From the NCBI RefSeq assembly GCF_963678635.1, contig NC_087062.1, positions 92,603,845 to 92,667,844 of the forward strand: a stretch of DNA of 64,000 nt, written 5' to 3'. A program made the translations under genes and the position numbers. Positions 1-12,100 of this stretch are shown here, one piece after another (within the stretch, counting starts at the first letter, position 1; each line of letters opens with the position of its first letter). The DNA comes from Symsagittifera roscoffensis. Lineage: Eukaryota; Xenacoelomorpha; Acoela; Convolutidae. Under the pieces are notes generated by a model that was not told where the DNA came from, made no database searches, and saw only the letters and a program-made list of their open reading frames with translations.

Positions 1-157
1 TCTTTATTTGAAAATTGGTCCTTTAGGCTAGAAAAACATGCTTTTACCAAACAAAAACTTTTGAAAGCTCGATTTGGAGCTTTTTTGGGAATAAAAAGTT
101 TCTATATACATGCACAGCAACCGACCATCCTTGTTTAAATCTTCACTTTATATTTTT

Positions 158-180
158 TTAATCTTTGCAGGTTCCACCAT
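158..180 (-). CDS. Candidate terminal exon of unrecognised minus-strand gene
   Basis: On the minus strand a CAG acceptor (complement of 181-182) is followed by seven codons and TAA at 160-158. The phase (two bases needed to finish a codon) fits the exon ending at 770, so it may be the C-terminal exon of the same gene. It is only 23 bases long, so the support is the phase match and the splice site alone. The rest of 1-769 shows no convincing coding sequence and is probably intron and 3' flank. Confidence 0.3.
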
Positions 181-769
181 CTGGAAGCAAAGACGTTTTA
201 ATTAGACAACACATTAGAGTTTTTTTATTTTGCTCGCTTTCTACAAAAAACATGAATGTTAATGTCGGCAGCTAATAATAGTTCTGAGAAAAACATGAAC
301 GATGAAAATTTCTCAGAAAAAAACCTTAAAAGGGCACCTTGCTAATTTTTGAAAAAAACTATAACTCTTTTCGGATGCGCACAAAATAACCCTTCCTGAA
401 AGCAGTATGTTTGGCCATAATCGGTCCACAATCAGTGTAATGAAGTTCCATTTAGTACTAAATAGAACTCCAATAAAGTTCTACAATTTGTGTGGAATGC
501 TGATGTTTTTCTCTGGAAAAACATTTATATAAATTTTGAAGTTAATTCGATCAATATCGATGTCACATAAAAATAGATGTCACAAAACTTATGTTAAAAT
601 TTTTCAGAAAAAAAAGAAAAAACCGTTGTCATCATCCAATTTATAGGGAAAAAACTTTCGTCAAAAATTTTTAAAAATAGAAAAAAGTAGTTTGTTGGGT
701 AACAACTAACAACATTTAAATAATTTTGCTATTTGTGGCCTGATATTGTATTCTATTTGAGGCTGCTAC

Positions 770-857
770 CTGGTCTGACCCCGACTGACCTCAAGCGTCC
801 AGTTCCAAAGCCCATTCTTGAAATCACATTCGCACAAACTGAGTCGTCATATTGGCC
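770..857 (-). CDS. Internal exon of unrecognised minus-strand gene
   Basis: The exon is bounded on the minus strand by TTTAG|GG (acceptor before 857) and CCAG|GTAGC (donor after 770). In the phase left by the exon at 1237-1364 it is fully open and reads as a 29-codon segment beginning GQYDDSVCANV and ending RSVGVRP. Matching phase and splice sites on both sides make a real exon likely. I do not recognise the protein. The intron to the previous exon (858-1236) is AT-rich without other coding signal. Confidence 0.5.
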
Positions 858-1236
858 CTAAATTGTTGTCTATCTGATTTTTCTGAGAAATAATATTGAA
901 CCTATAACTTTTCGTTTAAATGAACCTATATTTTTTTCGTTTAAATGAACCTATATTTTTTCGTTCAAAAAAGTATAAAAGCTGGAAAAAACATCTCAGA
1001 AGAGAAAAATGTTTTTTTGTTGTTGCTGGTGTATTCACATAACTTCTGACTAACATGTTCACACCTCGAAAAAAACTGAAAAAAAAACTGAAGGGAAAAC
1101 CCATAATATCAAGTTTGGATGTTTCATTTTAACTGGCTAATAAATTTGCAGGTTTTTTACAGTTTCAATGCCTTTTCATGTTGTCTACACTCTTTCTTCT
1201 CCTTTTTTTTCTGATAAACTGGCAAATAAAACTAAC

Positions 1237-1364
1237 CATAATGAAGTTGAGGGACTTATTTGCGCTTGAGAAGTCCAAAATATGTTCGAAGTATTCCCGA
1301 GGACTCATTCCTATTCTCTGCCCGTGATCAATGTACACTTTACTCTGGAATCGGCAGCAGAAGC
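1237..1364 (-). CDS. Internal exon of unrecognised minus-strand gene
   Basis: The minus strand shows a polypyrimidine tract and CTTGCAG acceptor just before 1364 and an ATG|GTTAGT donor after 1237. Read with two leading bases, the 128-bp exon is open and encodes a segment with FCCRFQSKVYIDHGQ near its start. It is higher in G+C than its surroundings, as expected for coding sequence. It ends in phase 0 and joins in frame to 770-857. The family is not recognised. The exons upstream (higher coordinates) would lie on the far side of the retroelement at 3236-22121 if the gene continues that far. Confidence 0.55.
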
Positions 1365-1514
1365 CTGCAAGAAAAAAAACTAATTTGGACGTAGTAAGTT
1401 AGAGTGAGTTTCGTAACTGTTACATAGCTGTTAGATAACTATCATTCAAATCTTACATATTTTTGGCTGGCTTATATGGCAGCTGTTTTATACTTTGGTT
1501 GGTTTAATTACCAC

Positions 1515-1956
1515 CAGGGGCGGATCGAAGTTTTTCTCAAAGGGGCGGGGGGAGTTCGGATTTTCAAAAAAAAAATGTCAAAAATTTCATTTACCTTTTT
1601 TTTTAGGTCGACCAAATTGAATTTTTGAGCTCTCCCAAATCACTCTAAAGATCCCATTTTGACCAAAGTTTTTGCGCCGCAGGCAAACTTTTAAAAAACA
1701 GTCCAAAAACGCATTTTTAGACGCTTTTTTAAATTTTTGAGAAAAAATAAATGCATTTTTCGGCGCGCGCTCCCCTTCCAAATTAAAATATATCGTTGGC
1801 GCCAAAGGCGCCTTTAGAAAATTTTAGTTTCAGTCAGCGAAAATTTGATGCTCTGAAAAATTATCAAAGGGGGAACCCTTTGGCTCGGCATTGGGTCGAA
1901 CCCCTGAGAGGGGAGGGGGCGTCCGGAATGACCCCCCCCCCCTAAAGGCGCCCCTG
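1515..1956. mobile_element. hAT-like MITE (442 bp) with 8-bp target duplication
   Basis: The element starts CAGGGGCGGATC and ends GGCGCCCCTG, so the ends are inverted copies of CAGGGGCG. It is flanked by near-identical 8-mers (ATTACCAC at 1507-1514 and GTTACCAC at 1957-1964). An 8-bp duplication and a CAGGG-type terminus are typical of hAT transposons. There is no transposase, so it is non-autonomous. A related copy is at 33239-33587 and fragments lie at 26964-27191 and 38268-38345; all share internal motifs such as GCGCCGCAGGCAAA. Confidence 0.75.
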
Positions 1957-1964
1957 GTTACCAC

Positions 1965-3231
1965 AAAAGTGATAGTTAGCTTAACTAGAACTAGATAAGT
2001 AAGACTTAGAGCCCAATGCTTGCTCCAGCTTCCGGTACTTACTTTGAAACTGAAACAAATTTAGGGTTTTCTAAGAGAAAATTGGTTCTTAGGTCGAAAC
2101 ATCTTTGAGCGTCTCACTTTAAGTTATATTGTATAGATATTGCCAAAATCTTGGCAATATCAGTAACCTACAGAAATGTGGCCGAAAACTATAGCATTTT
2201 AGGTTAATTAGATTTTTGAACATTGTTTTTAGTGAGAAAATCATTAAAAACGGAAAAATATCCGACGTCAAAGAGCAATTTGAAATTCATTAATTTCGTT
2301 CAAATTCGATGACTGAAAAGCCATTGCCAACATTTTGACATTATCAATAATTCAGATCTAAATGCAGGTATAATTGTTCCGACTGTCGAAAAAAAAATAA
2401 TTGAATGTGTGCTCGGGGTGGTTTTTTTTCTACAGTCAAATTTCGACTTTTTAAGTAGCCATTTTTGACGGAAATTTTTTATTACAATTAGAAACTTATT
2501 GTTATCTTGACCTCAAATTTGAAAATCTATTTGAGCTGTAATCGAGTATCGAAAGGTTTTGAAGGTTTAAAGTTTCCCAAATAGCCAAATTGGGACAATT
2601 AACGCACGAGGAATTTGTTTCAAGCAGACTATTTGCCATAATTGCTAGGTTAACTGGAGGAAAATTTATCATTATGTATTTTAAATGGCGATTTTGTGCA
2701 AACTTTCTTTTTTTGCAAACATTTTTTACAAACTTTCTCTTTTTTAAAACAAACATTCTATTTTTCTTAAAACAAACTCCATAGCACTATAAGAGAAGTC
2801 TTGTTCTTTAGCTTTTCGAACAAAATCAATGAAATATTTCTGCTCGGGTGGTTTTTCTCCAGATTTTTCAACTTGTCATTTTTGACAAATTTCTTTATAT
2901 CATCCGAAACTTATTGTTGCATTGAGATCTTTCTAAAAATTTTGCGCTATTAACGCGCACGCATGTTTAGTAGAATATTTGAATTTTTGCTTAAAGCAAA
3001 TTAATTTTTTGCACTTAATATAGCGAGTGCGGGGATGATTTTTTCTTTGAAAACTGAGGGGGGATAATTTGTTTCTTTGAACACTTTATCATTTTCGCAC
3101 AGCGAACACAAATTCATTGAACTTGAAAGGTAGTCGAAACAATCAAGGCTTCACCTAGATACGAGCAGTCTTGTTATTTTCAAAGTTAATGCCAAACTGT
3201 TGGCAGTAACCTTTTCGGAAACGATTAGAAC
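1965..3231. repeat. Gene-free stretch with dispersed-repeat copies
   Basis: I see no gene here. Two related segments about 430 bp apart (near 2405-2510 and 2838-2925) share the pattern GCTCGGGTGGTTTTT followed by a CATTTTTGACG-type core. The same sequence recurs inverted near 34980-35060 and 52600-52690. Sequence like GGGACAATTAACGC (2591-2605) matches the inner part of the repeat family at 34441-35276. The short open frames on both strands follow the repeat and are not conserved genes. Confidence 0.5.
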
Positions 3232-3235
3232 GAAG
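3232..3235. repeat. Target-site duplication, left copy (GAAG)
   Basis: GAAG directly precedes the 5' LTR and is repeated directly after the 3' LTR at 22122-22125. A 4-bp duplication is the usual integrase footprint of many Ty3/Gypsy elements. Confidence 0.9.
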
Positions 3236-3645
3236 TGGAACCTGATCTAGACTACATTTTATGATTGGATAATTTAGATATTTTACCAATGTAAAGTATT
3301 TAATATTAACCAATCATGATCCATCTAACTAACAACCCACTTATTTGTAAGTGCTGAAGTTACTTGTAATTTCAGCACCAGAGAGATTTGAATTTAACTT
3401 AGAAATTAGTTGGACTCTCCCGAGCACTTCAGCAACCGCAATAAACCAGTATACCCTAGATCTATTGAGCCTAGCAGAGACTAGTTAAACAACCTGAGAC
3501 TAGATAGTATAAGAGTAAGATTAGGATCGGTATTATACTAAGAAGTTGCACGAATCTATCCGGCCGAAAATAAGATAGCGTGACGAGCAGACGGTGTACC
3601 CTATCCGAAATTACTCTATGAGTTAACCAACTCGGTCCTAACTCA
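3236..3645 (+). repeat. 5' long terminal repeat
   Basis: The 410-bp LTR starts TGGAACCTG and ends CTAACTCA. It is identical to the 3' LTR except T3536, which is G in the 3' copy. It should hold promoter, cap site and polyadenylation signal. An AATAAA is at 3440-3445. I could not place a TATA box or cap site with confidence. Confidence 0.97.
3440..3445 (+). promoter_or_regulatory. LTR polyadenylation signal AATAAA
   Basis: Canonical AATAAA in the middle of the LTR. The equivalent in the 3' LTR is 21916-21921, where it would direct 3' end formation of the element's transcripts. Confidence 0.6.
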
Positions 3646-3647
3646 TC

Positions 3648-3665
3648 TGGTGCGACCATAAGTCT
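3648..3665 (+). other. Candidate tRNA primer-binding site
   Basis: Two bases after the 5' LTR lies TGGTGCGACCATAAGTCT. A primer-binding site begins TGG (complement of the tRNA CCA end) and normally sits 0-3 bases after the LTR, as here. Further on the sequence reads CTCGAAC, the complement of a T-loop GTTCGAG, supporting a tRNA match beyond 18 bases. The spacing is one base short of a standard tRNA 3' half, so I cannot name the primer tRNA. Confidence 0.6.
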
Positions 3666-3732
3666 CGAACAAGACCTTAATAGCTTAGAATTAACCAAAA
3701 TAGATTAGAAATTAGACAAAAACATTTACAAA

Positions 3733-3966
3733 ATGTTATACGACAATAATTTAATCGAAATGTCTCTACGACTCAATAGATCAGAGCCAATATTCCGAAC
3801 CATAACAGAACTACCCGGAATAGGAAGAAGACCTCGAACCAGAGACGACATACGACAAAGTAGAAACTTGCCATATAGCTATATGATAGTTAGGCAAAAA
3901 CCAGAACAAACTTTTATATTTAGAATACTACTAGCAATGAATTTAGATTTTCATTTGCAAACATAA
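3733..3966 (+). CDS. Leader ORF, 77 codons, uncertain
   Basis: An ATG-started frame lies 87 bp after the 5' LTR and is the first ATG frame of any length in the leader. The product would be arginine-rich in the middle (GRRPRTRDD). It has no recognised domain. It could be a leader peptide, an upstream ORF that limits translation of later genes, or a chance frame. Ribosome or peptide data would be needed to call it a gene. Confidence 0.3.
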   Translation: MLYDNNLIEMSLRLNRSEPIFRTITELPGIGRRPRTRDDIRQSRNLPYSYMIVRQKPEQTFIFRILLAMNLDFHLQT

Positions 3967-4898
3967 AACCTTGAAGTTAATCTTCAATATCATTTCAGGC
4001 GCTAAACAAAATTATTAATATACAATAACGATTGATAAAAAGATCTAAGATCGTTTTCCTAAAACTCTGCAGTAATATACAAAACATGTTTGAAAAATAT
4101 TTATTGAAAAATAAAAATAAAAATTAGTAGCATGACAATAAATGGTTAGTAATCATAAATCATCCTGTTGTTCCAGCTCCATCACCTAAAACATAACAGC
4201 AATCATAAACCCACTAATATCATCAAAACACTAAATCTTTCCTTTACACACATTTAAAATTTTATTAAAACTTAAATTCACTTAATTTTAAAACCAGATC
4301 ATCAAGGCTTATCCTTGGATCTTAAATCATTTTCTACTTAATTAAATTTCAAAATTGATCATCAAGGCTTATCCTTGGATCAAACAGAACAACTTTGTTC
4401 TCCCCCACCCACTTAATTAGTGTCTAACGACCTCAAACGTCGATTCACTACCCAACCCTTTCTAAAGACCTAAGACTAATAGAAATTTTTAAACAAAACT
4501 AATCATTCAAATTAGGATAAACAGTGAAGAACTTCGGTTATTCATCCTTCACTTGACCCCCCCTCTTACCAGACCCAGGATAAATCTTAGACTTAGTAAG
4601 TTTAAAATAGTATCTAACGAACTACTCGCGTTCTAATTATACCTGAACCTTGTGGATCGATTTACTATTCTCCAACCCTTGAACACAATCACTACCCCTA
4701 AGTAAGATTAAGTAAGTTAACACCTTAACTTATACTAGCCACGAGAAAGTAAAAAATCATTCTTCGGAATCGATATACTTTTCTCTCCAACCCTGAACAA
4801 ACAGACCCAGGTTAAGCTAACCAAAAAATCGTAAGAACTAACAGTTTAAGAAAATAGAAACCATTTAACAACCTTTTGCATCCGTCATCCTAAACCTT
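3967..4898 (+). promoter_or_regulatory. Untranslated leader with internal repeats
   Basis: About 930 bp without a long ORF. It contains a 60-bp-period tandem repeat whose core GATCATCAAGGCTTATCC is at 4297 and again at 4357; each core can fold as a short hairpin (CAAGG/CCTTG). Degenerate copies of a CGATTTACT...CCAACCCTTGAACA-type segment follow around 4440, 4660 and 4770. Repeated structured leaders often carry packaging or translation signals. A splice-donor-like CCCAG|GTTAAG is at 4805-4815. All functional readings are inference. Confidence 0.5.
4297..4381 (+). repeat. Tandem leader repeat, 60-bp period
   Basis: The 25-bp cores at 4297-4321 and 4357-4381 are identical, each beginning GATCATCAAGG and ending CCTTGGATC, with similar flanking TTAAAT-rich sequence. 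Each core is partly self-complementary. Confidence 0.8.
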
Positions 4899-5366
4899 AT
4901 GTCATTTAAAAACCTAGGAAATAAACAAACAATCGTTTTACACAATTGTGAAATAGATAACAAAAAATACGACCTTGTAATCACACCTCATACACAAACA
5001 GTTGGATACATTCGAACAAAACGACAAACACTAAAAAGAAAAATAATAACGAAACAAAGACAAATAACACGAAAAAGATTTTCAAAAAATCGAAACGCAT
5101 TTTCAGAATCAGAAACCAACAGTTTAGACGAACTTTACAAACTAAAAGAATCAATAGATAAAAATTGCCCACTTCACGATCAATTATATTTTTCTGACTC
5201 AGAAACAACTTCAAATTCATCAAAAAGAGGAAAAAGAAGAATAAAAAAGCAGTATAAACACAAACCAGTACATTTATACAATTGGAATCAACCAATTCGA
5301 CACATTAATAATTACATATTAACAGTCATCGAACGAAAAAATGAGCTCAACGCACACCCCAGGTGA
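4899..5366 (+). CDS. Accessory ORF 1, basic 155-residue protein
   Basis: ATG at 4899, TGA at 5364-5366. The protein is strongly basic in two blocks (around residues 40-65, with TKRQTLKRKI, and around 109-122, with SSKRGKRRIKK), separated by a Ser/Glu-rich acidic stretch (SESETNS, SDSETTS). Such blocks resemble nuclear-localisation or RNA-binding segments, but there is no recognised domain. Its last 26 bases overlap the start of the next frame (ATG 5341). It precedes gag, where most LTR elements have nothing, so it is an element-specific accessory gene. An RNA-binding or regulatory role is only a guess from charge. Confidence 0.65.
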   Translation: MSFKNLGNKQTIVLHNCEIDNKKYDLVITPHTQTVGYIRTKRQTLKRKIITKQRQITRKRFSKNRNAFSESETNSLDELYKLKESIDKNCPLHDQLYFSDSETTSNSSKRGKRRIKKQYKHKPVHLYNWNQPIRHINNYILTVIERKNELNAHPR

Positions 5367-6138
5367 AGAAAGTCCAGATGATGATGAAATCTTTCCTTTT
5401 ATAGTAGATGCAACCACTGATAGAGGACAGCATATATTTTGCAAAAATTTACTATTAAATTTATTTGAACCCGGAATCAGTCCATGTAAAACAGAGTTCC
5501 CAGATATAAAAATCAAAAGACAAATCATAGACCACTACTTAAAAGATATATGCAACATAACACAACAGTATGGAATCTACTCCATAGAATTCACCTCACC
5601 AAACCATAATAATAGAAAATATACAATCCAAACAGACGATCTTGATTTAGAATTTTCAAAAGTTTTTTCAGAATATATAAAAAGCATCCAATATCATAAC
5701 TCACAAAGAGCAAACTCCATATTCACCAATGAAGTTTTCGCAATAATATATAGTTATATTTCGATATTAGAAAACGAAATCCCAATAACAAATGTCTCAC
5801 CGACAGAAACATCTAAACATTTGAAAGTACGACATGAAATCACACTACTCTCTAGTTATTTAAACATCATTAAAGAAAATTTCACGAAAGACGACGTTTC
5901 ACAACATACAAAACACGATCTACAAAAAATTTTGGCATGGTTCATAATAGATTATTTCACACACAATATTGATTTAATTGCACAAGCAAGAAAAAATTTT
6001 AGACCCCAAAACTCGAACGATGATACCGCTATCACAGAACAATCAGATTATGTTTGGGACCCCGAATGGTCTCATCCCGCATTTATAAGCTTCCCACAAT
6101 CAATCTCAAGTCAAGCAATAAGTACGATATCTTATTAA
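5341..6138 (+). CDS. Accessory ORF 2, 265-residue protein upstream of gag
   Basis: ATG at 5341 (inside ORF 1), TAA at 6136. The N-terminus is acidic (residues 8-18 include GEESPDDDE); the remainder looks like a compact mostly helical protein rich in Ile and Tyr. No signal peptide, zinc knuckle or catalytic motif is visible. It is in the same frame as gag-pol, separated only by TAA at 6136 and TAA at 6148. A candidate short intron (donor after 6121, acceptor AG at 6207-6208) would remove both stops and keep frame, so it could be an N-terminal Gag extension in spliced RNA. That is a hypothesis; as it stands it is a separate ORF. Confidence 0.65.
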   Translation: MSSTHTPGEESPDDDEIFPFIVDATTDRGQHIFCKNLLLNLFEPGISPCKTEFPDIKIKRQIIDHYLKDICNITQQYGIYSIEFTSPNHNNRKYTIQTDDLDLEFSKVFSEYIKSIQYHNSQRANSIFTNEVFAIIYSYISILENEIPITNVSPTETSKHLKVRHEITLLSSYLNIIKENFTKDDVSQHTKHDLQKILAWFIIDYFTHNIDLIAQARKNFRPQNSNDDTAITEQSDYVWDPEWSHPAFISFPQSISSQAISTISY

Positions 6139-6171
6139 ACTATAAGATAAACATTAAACTATAATACATTT

Positions 6172-9100
6172 TTGCCCGATACACAAAATAATAGTTTAAA
6201 CTCTACAGTTATACACAATGAAAACCTCAATGGAACTAGGAATCTTACTCAACAAGATATCCAGACACCATCACACTTCATAAATGAAGAAATTGTACAC
6301 ACAACAACTACACAACAAAGTATTTCACCAATACGCCCAAATTTAACAACACCAAGAAATACAAATCCTTCACAAACACAGGTAACCTTACAATCAACCG
6401 TTAAACCTTCGGTTGCTCCTAAATATTCACATATGGATTACCAAACATACAGACCCATGACAATACCATCAAAAACACGCAAAACATTCACTAGAAACAA
6501 CTTTACAGACCATAATTATAATTATACACATCCATCAAAACCATATAACCAACCACAAAGAAATTTTAACCAATATACAAGATCTCGAAATTGGGATAAC
6601 CCAATGACCCAACCTAATTCAATAAATTTCCAAACAAATCCTCCACAGGATCACAGTGAAAATTACCCATTTTTTCAACAAAATAAAAATAAAAAACAGA
6701 CATCTTATCAAATGGATTATTTATCCTCAGATGATGATTTCTTACAACCAGATATATTTGCACCAAATCCTCAAGAATATCGTAGACAAGGAATACAGAC
6801 AACACGTACAAATCATAGAAATTTTTCTCCACAACCAATAGATGCACAACATCAACAACCAATTCAACAACAAAATCTAATTAATACACAATCTTTTCAA
6901 CCAATTCAACAACAAAATCCAATGACTGCACACTCGTATCAACCATCACAAATGCAAAATGAAATACCACTCCCATATTATCTCCAACAACATGAAATAA
7001 CAAGAAACCAACTTTCAAATTTTTCTCAAATGCCAAATGCAGCAGAATCATTACAAATGACAATGAATCCATACCTTATGGGTGGATCATCAATAACATC
7101 AAACAAACCTTTAATGGTTTTCACAGGAACAGACCCTGAATACTCTGTAGAAGATTATTTAAATGCAGTAACAGCAAACCTGATTTTAAATATTGGACCT
7201 GAACCAATTAATACGCCACTACATCAAAATTGGATACATCGACGCACAGCGTTAATACAAACAACCTTAGATGGCGCAGCCCAAAAATGGTTTTCAGTAC
7301 TACCTCTAGAAATAAAATCAAACTGGAAAAGGTTTACACAGGAATTTTCAAAAATGTTTGACTCCGAAAGAAACAAACAACAACAAAGAGTTTTATGTAA
7401 TGAAATTCGCAGATTACCAAACGAAACCATCAAGCAAATAGCAGTACGAATCGAAACACTAGTTCGAAAAGCATATTCATTAAATACACACGACTATAAA
7501 AACACAAAGATGACAGAAATCTTAATGATGACCTTAACACCACAATTAAGGAAAATAGCAATAAAAAAGAGAGCATCCCATCCTTCTTCAATTCGAGAAC
7601 CCGATTTAGATTTTCGAAAACTAGTAGACAAATTAGAACAAGCAGAAATCACGATGAAACTAGAAGAAACGGAAAATCTAAAATTACAATACGTTAACAG
7701 AATTGAAACGACTCCCGCTAATATTAATAATATACAGGAATCAGAGACAGACCTCGTTGAAAAAATCACTGAAATACTCAATATTTACGAAAAGAACCCA
7801 AACTTTAAAGGCAAACCATCTTTCAAAAAATGGTGTAATTATTGCCGACGATACGGACATAGTATTTCCGAATGTAGACAAAAACAGCAAGACAATCAAA
7901 ATAAACCTCAAAAATTTAAAGAACCAAATAAATCATTCTATCAATACATGAAAAAAGATCAAAATCTACCGAATAAAACAGTCTACAGCAACAACAGTTC
8001 AGGAAAACCACTCCCGAACAATACAAATTATACAAGAAATCAATCACCATATAACTCAAGTTATAGAGGAAGATCACCAGAACGAAGAAACACGAACAAT
8101 TCATCACAAAATCACTACAATAGACCAAATAGTCGAAATAACTACTCCAGATCAAATTCAAATACACAACGATTTGTTTCTAGATCTAATTCCCAATCAA
8201 GAAATAACTACTATCCAAACAACCAATCACGAAATTCATCATACAATAGGAATAGAAACTACTCCTATAATCGAAATAGAAGTTATTCAAACAACCGAAA
8301 CCAGAATTACCCGAACAATCAATCAAGGAATAACTCATATAATAGATCGAACTATAACAGACCAAACAATAATTACCAAAACAGATCGCGAAATAATTCA
8401 CAAAATCGACACTCAAGTTATAATAATCGTTATAGAAATTATTCCCAATCACCACACCGGAATAATAATAACTATAATAATTCTAATAATCGCCACAGAA
8501 GTAGTACACCTAAACATCAAAGACAAATCAATCAAGTACAATCTAATCCAGAAACAACATCAGACCCTCCAGGTATTGATGACACAGTAACTGATACGTT
8601 ACAACTCAATCAAATAAACTGTACATCATCAGATTCAGAAAGTGATACTGAAAACACTCTTTCTATCAATATGATAAAAGTCGAAAATGACTATGAATCT
8701 GTCATATATGAACAACCCTTTTCATCACACATATATGAAAATCAATCAGAATTTCTTCAAAATTATTACACTACACCCATAAATTCCACACCAACGACGC
8801 AAGAAACAAATGAGATTAACACTACAAATCAAACCAATAAAAATACCAAAACAAAATGCTTGAATACAAACCACATTTATCAAAATATACAAAAAGAACA
8901 ACCCAAAGAAAAAATTTGGACAATACCATTTCTCTTAGAAAGCCCAAGAAATAAAGAATTTCAACCACCAGACCTTGAAATAGATTTTTTAATTGATTCA
9001 GGAGCAGAATCAAACATAATAAACATCCCCACATGGAATGAAATAAAAACTTTACACCCAAAGCTAACACCTCTTGAAACCTCCAGTAAGTTAGCAACAG

Positions 9101-12100
9101 CACAAGGATCAACATTGATAAACTACGGAAAAATCCAATTATTTCTCCTCCCCACCAGAACAATGGAACAAAGCAAAATTTTAAATAAGCCATTTAAACA
9201 AATATTCCATATCACTGACATTAAATATAATATCATTGGAATACCATTTATTTCGAAGTATATACCAACAATTAACATCCTAAATAGTAAAATATTAATC
9301 AAAGATAAATATACAAAAACAAAAGAAACATCCTTAACATTTTTTCAAAGATTAAATAAACAACCACCATTCTTTTCAAAATTCTACCCGATATTTAACC
9401 AACAAAGGAAACACCTAAAACCACTATCAGGAAATATCTATAATTTTTCAATCAAACAAGTTCACCAATATGATAAAGAACAAAACAAACAACAATTTTA
9501 TATGTCAGAATTTGAATTCAAACCTATTCACAAATTTTTCAAAATCACAATCTCATCCATAAAATATTTGAAAAATTCGAATTCCGATATCATTTCCTTA
9601 CATGTCTATAACAACACACCTTACCAAGTAACATTACCTTTAGGACTTTTAGGATATTGTGAAACCAACGCTACAATATCACCAATACACGAAAAAGCCT
9701 ATCGCGTAAATAATATACTCCAATTACTAGATATTTGCCAATCTACAATTCTTAATGAAGAATTATCTATAAATAATATAATAAGTAACGAAAACAGAAA
9801 TACGGATTATTTCACAAAAACTCCATATTTCAAACCTACATTCAACATAAGTAACTACACAGAGGACCAACAGAAATTTTTAACAATGTTTAATTTCCAA
9901 CATTCACAAATAACACAAGACGAATTCGAAAAGTTAGCCAAACAGCTAATTGAATATTCATCAGTCTATGCAACATCAAAATTCGATGTTGGAAAAATCA
10001 GTTCATCACTACATCTCCCGTTAAAACCAGACGCAGTTTTCAAAAAACAGAGAGCAAGTAAAGTACCAATTCACTTACATGATAAAGTGAACAGATTACT
10101 CGACATTTTAGAACAATACAACATTATATCACCAGTAAACAAAGAAGAACAACCAAAAGGCAACACATTTATCAACCCTGTTATCATTCTAGCTAAAGGA
10201 GAATCATTAAAAATCGTTCTCGATGCTAGATACCTCAATTCACTTATAGATGAATCAAAATGTAATTGGCCCATTGAACCAATACAAGTTATCTTAACAA
10301 AAATAAACGGCAAATACTTTACAACCGCCGATATGAATAGTGCATACAATCAAATGCCACTAGATGAACAATCACGACGTTTAACACAATTTGTTATCGG
10401 AAACCAACAATATGAATTCAACCGCTTATTCTATGGAATATCCATAGGACCAGCAGCATTTTCAGCTTTTATGAGCAAAATTTTTAGACCACTAATACTC
10501 AAGAAAAACGCAATCACCTATTTAGACGATGTTTTTATGCAATCACAAACAAAAGACGAGATGTTCAATGTTTTAGAAAAATATCACCAAATACTTCAGA
10601 ACGAAAATCTGAAGGCCGCCCCCGATAAATCACACTTCTTTTTGACAAGAGTTAAATTCTTAGGACATAATATAGAAAGAAAAACAATCACTCCATTGAA
10701 ATCACGCATTGACGCTATTCAAAAACTTCAACCACCAACAAAAAAAAAGAAAATCCAAGAATTTCTTGGAATGTTAAACTTTTTAAGTAAATATGTTTAT
10801 AAAATGCAATTATATCTACGACCATTTTATAACATCCTTAGACAACAAAATAATTTTGAATGGAACACAGAACATCAAACACGATTTGAAGAAATAAAGA
10901 AACTTTTAACTGAACAAATTTCAAACACAATTCCAGATTCAAATCAACCATTTTATGCAATGTGCGATGCTTCGAACTTTGGCATCGGTGCAGCACTATT
11001 ACAATCACATAATGGTACAAATAAAATGAACCTCATATCAGCAAATTCTCGATTATTCACTCAAGCAGAGCTACGACTCTCAACTCTAATGAGAGAATGT
11101 ACAGCCATAATATATACACTGACAGAATATGAATTTCTGATACTTGGATCAAAACATCCAACAGTTCTATTCACAGACCATAAACCAATCATCTTTCTCT
11201 TTACACAAAAATCTAACCCAAACCACCGAGTTTACAGATTTCAACTAATTCTAATGAAATTTCCAAACTTACATATAGTTTGGACTGCAGGAAAAAATCT
11301 TGCATTACCAGACACCTTAAGTCGAAATACACCACCTGAATTACTTACACGAAAAACAACAGTTGAAATACCCAAAAACATAAAATTCTACCTTGCAGAA
11401 AACGAAACATCACCCCGATTGGAATGCAAATATGCAGTAAAAACTGATATTGAACAATCACAAATAAATAATTTACAACATTTCCCACTTTATTTAGATT
11501 GTCAAAATAATCATTATGAAGTTGATCTACTTGGAACATCAACTTTCAAACCAATCCCATATTCTCAATGGATAAAAAATAACACCCAACAAAAACGAAC
11601 AAAACAACACCCGCCTAAAAAAGACCATTTTCCACTAATTGAAAAAGAAGATTTAACTGATAAAATAAATTTATCAGGACCACAAACAAATGATTCAAAA
11701 TACACAATAAATCAAGTTTTTGACCTTCACGACCCACTTGATACAATACCCTTATCTAAATTCGAAATTGAAAACATTTTTCTCCCTCCAACAGAAACGA
11801 TTACAATTTCAACACTGAAACAATATCAAAATCTTGACCCGATAATTAGACAACTAAAATCATGGCACAAATATAAAACTAAACCTGTCAAGGCAGATTC
11901 AACCATTCTAGGAAACAAAACACTCCTCCGATACTTTCGCAAATTTAACAACACAACAATTAACGAAAATACAGACCTTTTAGAGTATAACCTGAATGAA
12001 TCTACAGTTCCCTGTCTCCCTTTAAGTATGATTCTTATAGCTTTTAATATTTCACATACACAAAATATTAAAGGACACTCTGGATCAGAAAAAACATATT

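Noticed and set aside
8174-8590. 138-codon frame inside gag-pol, Ile/Thr-rich
   Set aside because: It is the shifted reading of the Asn/Arg/Ser-rich low-complexity tract; repetitive DNA leaves all frames open there.
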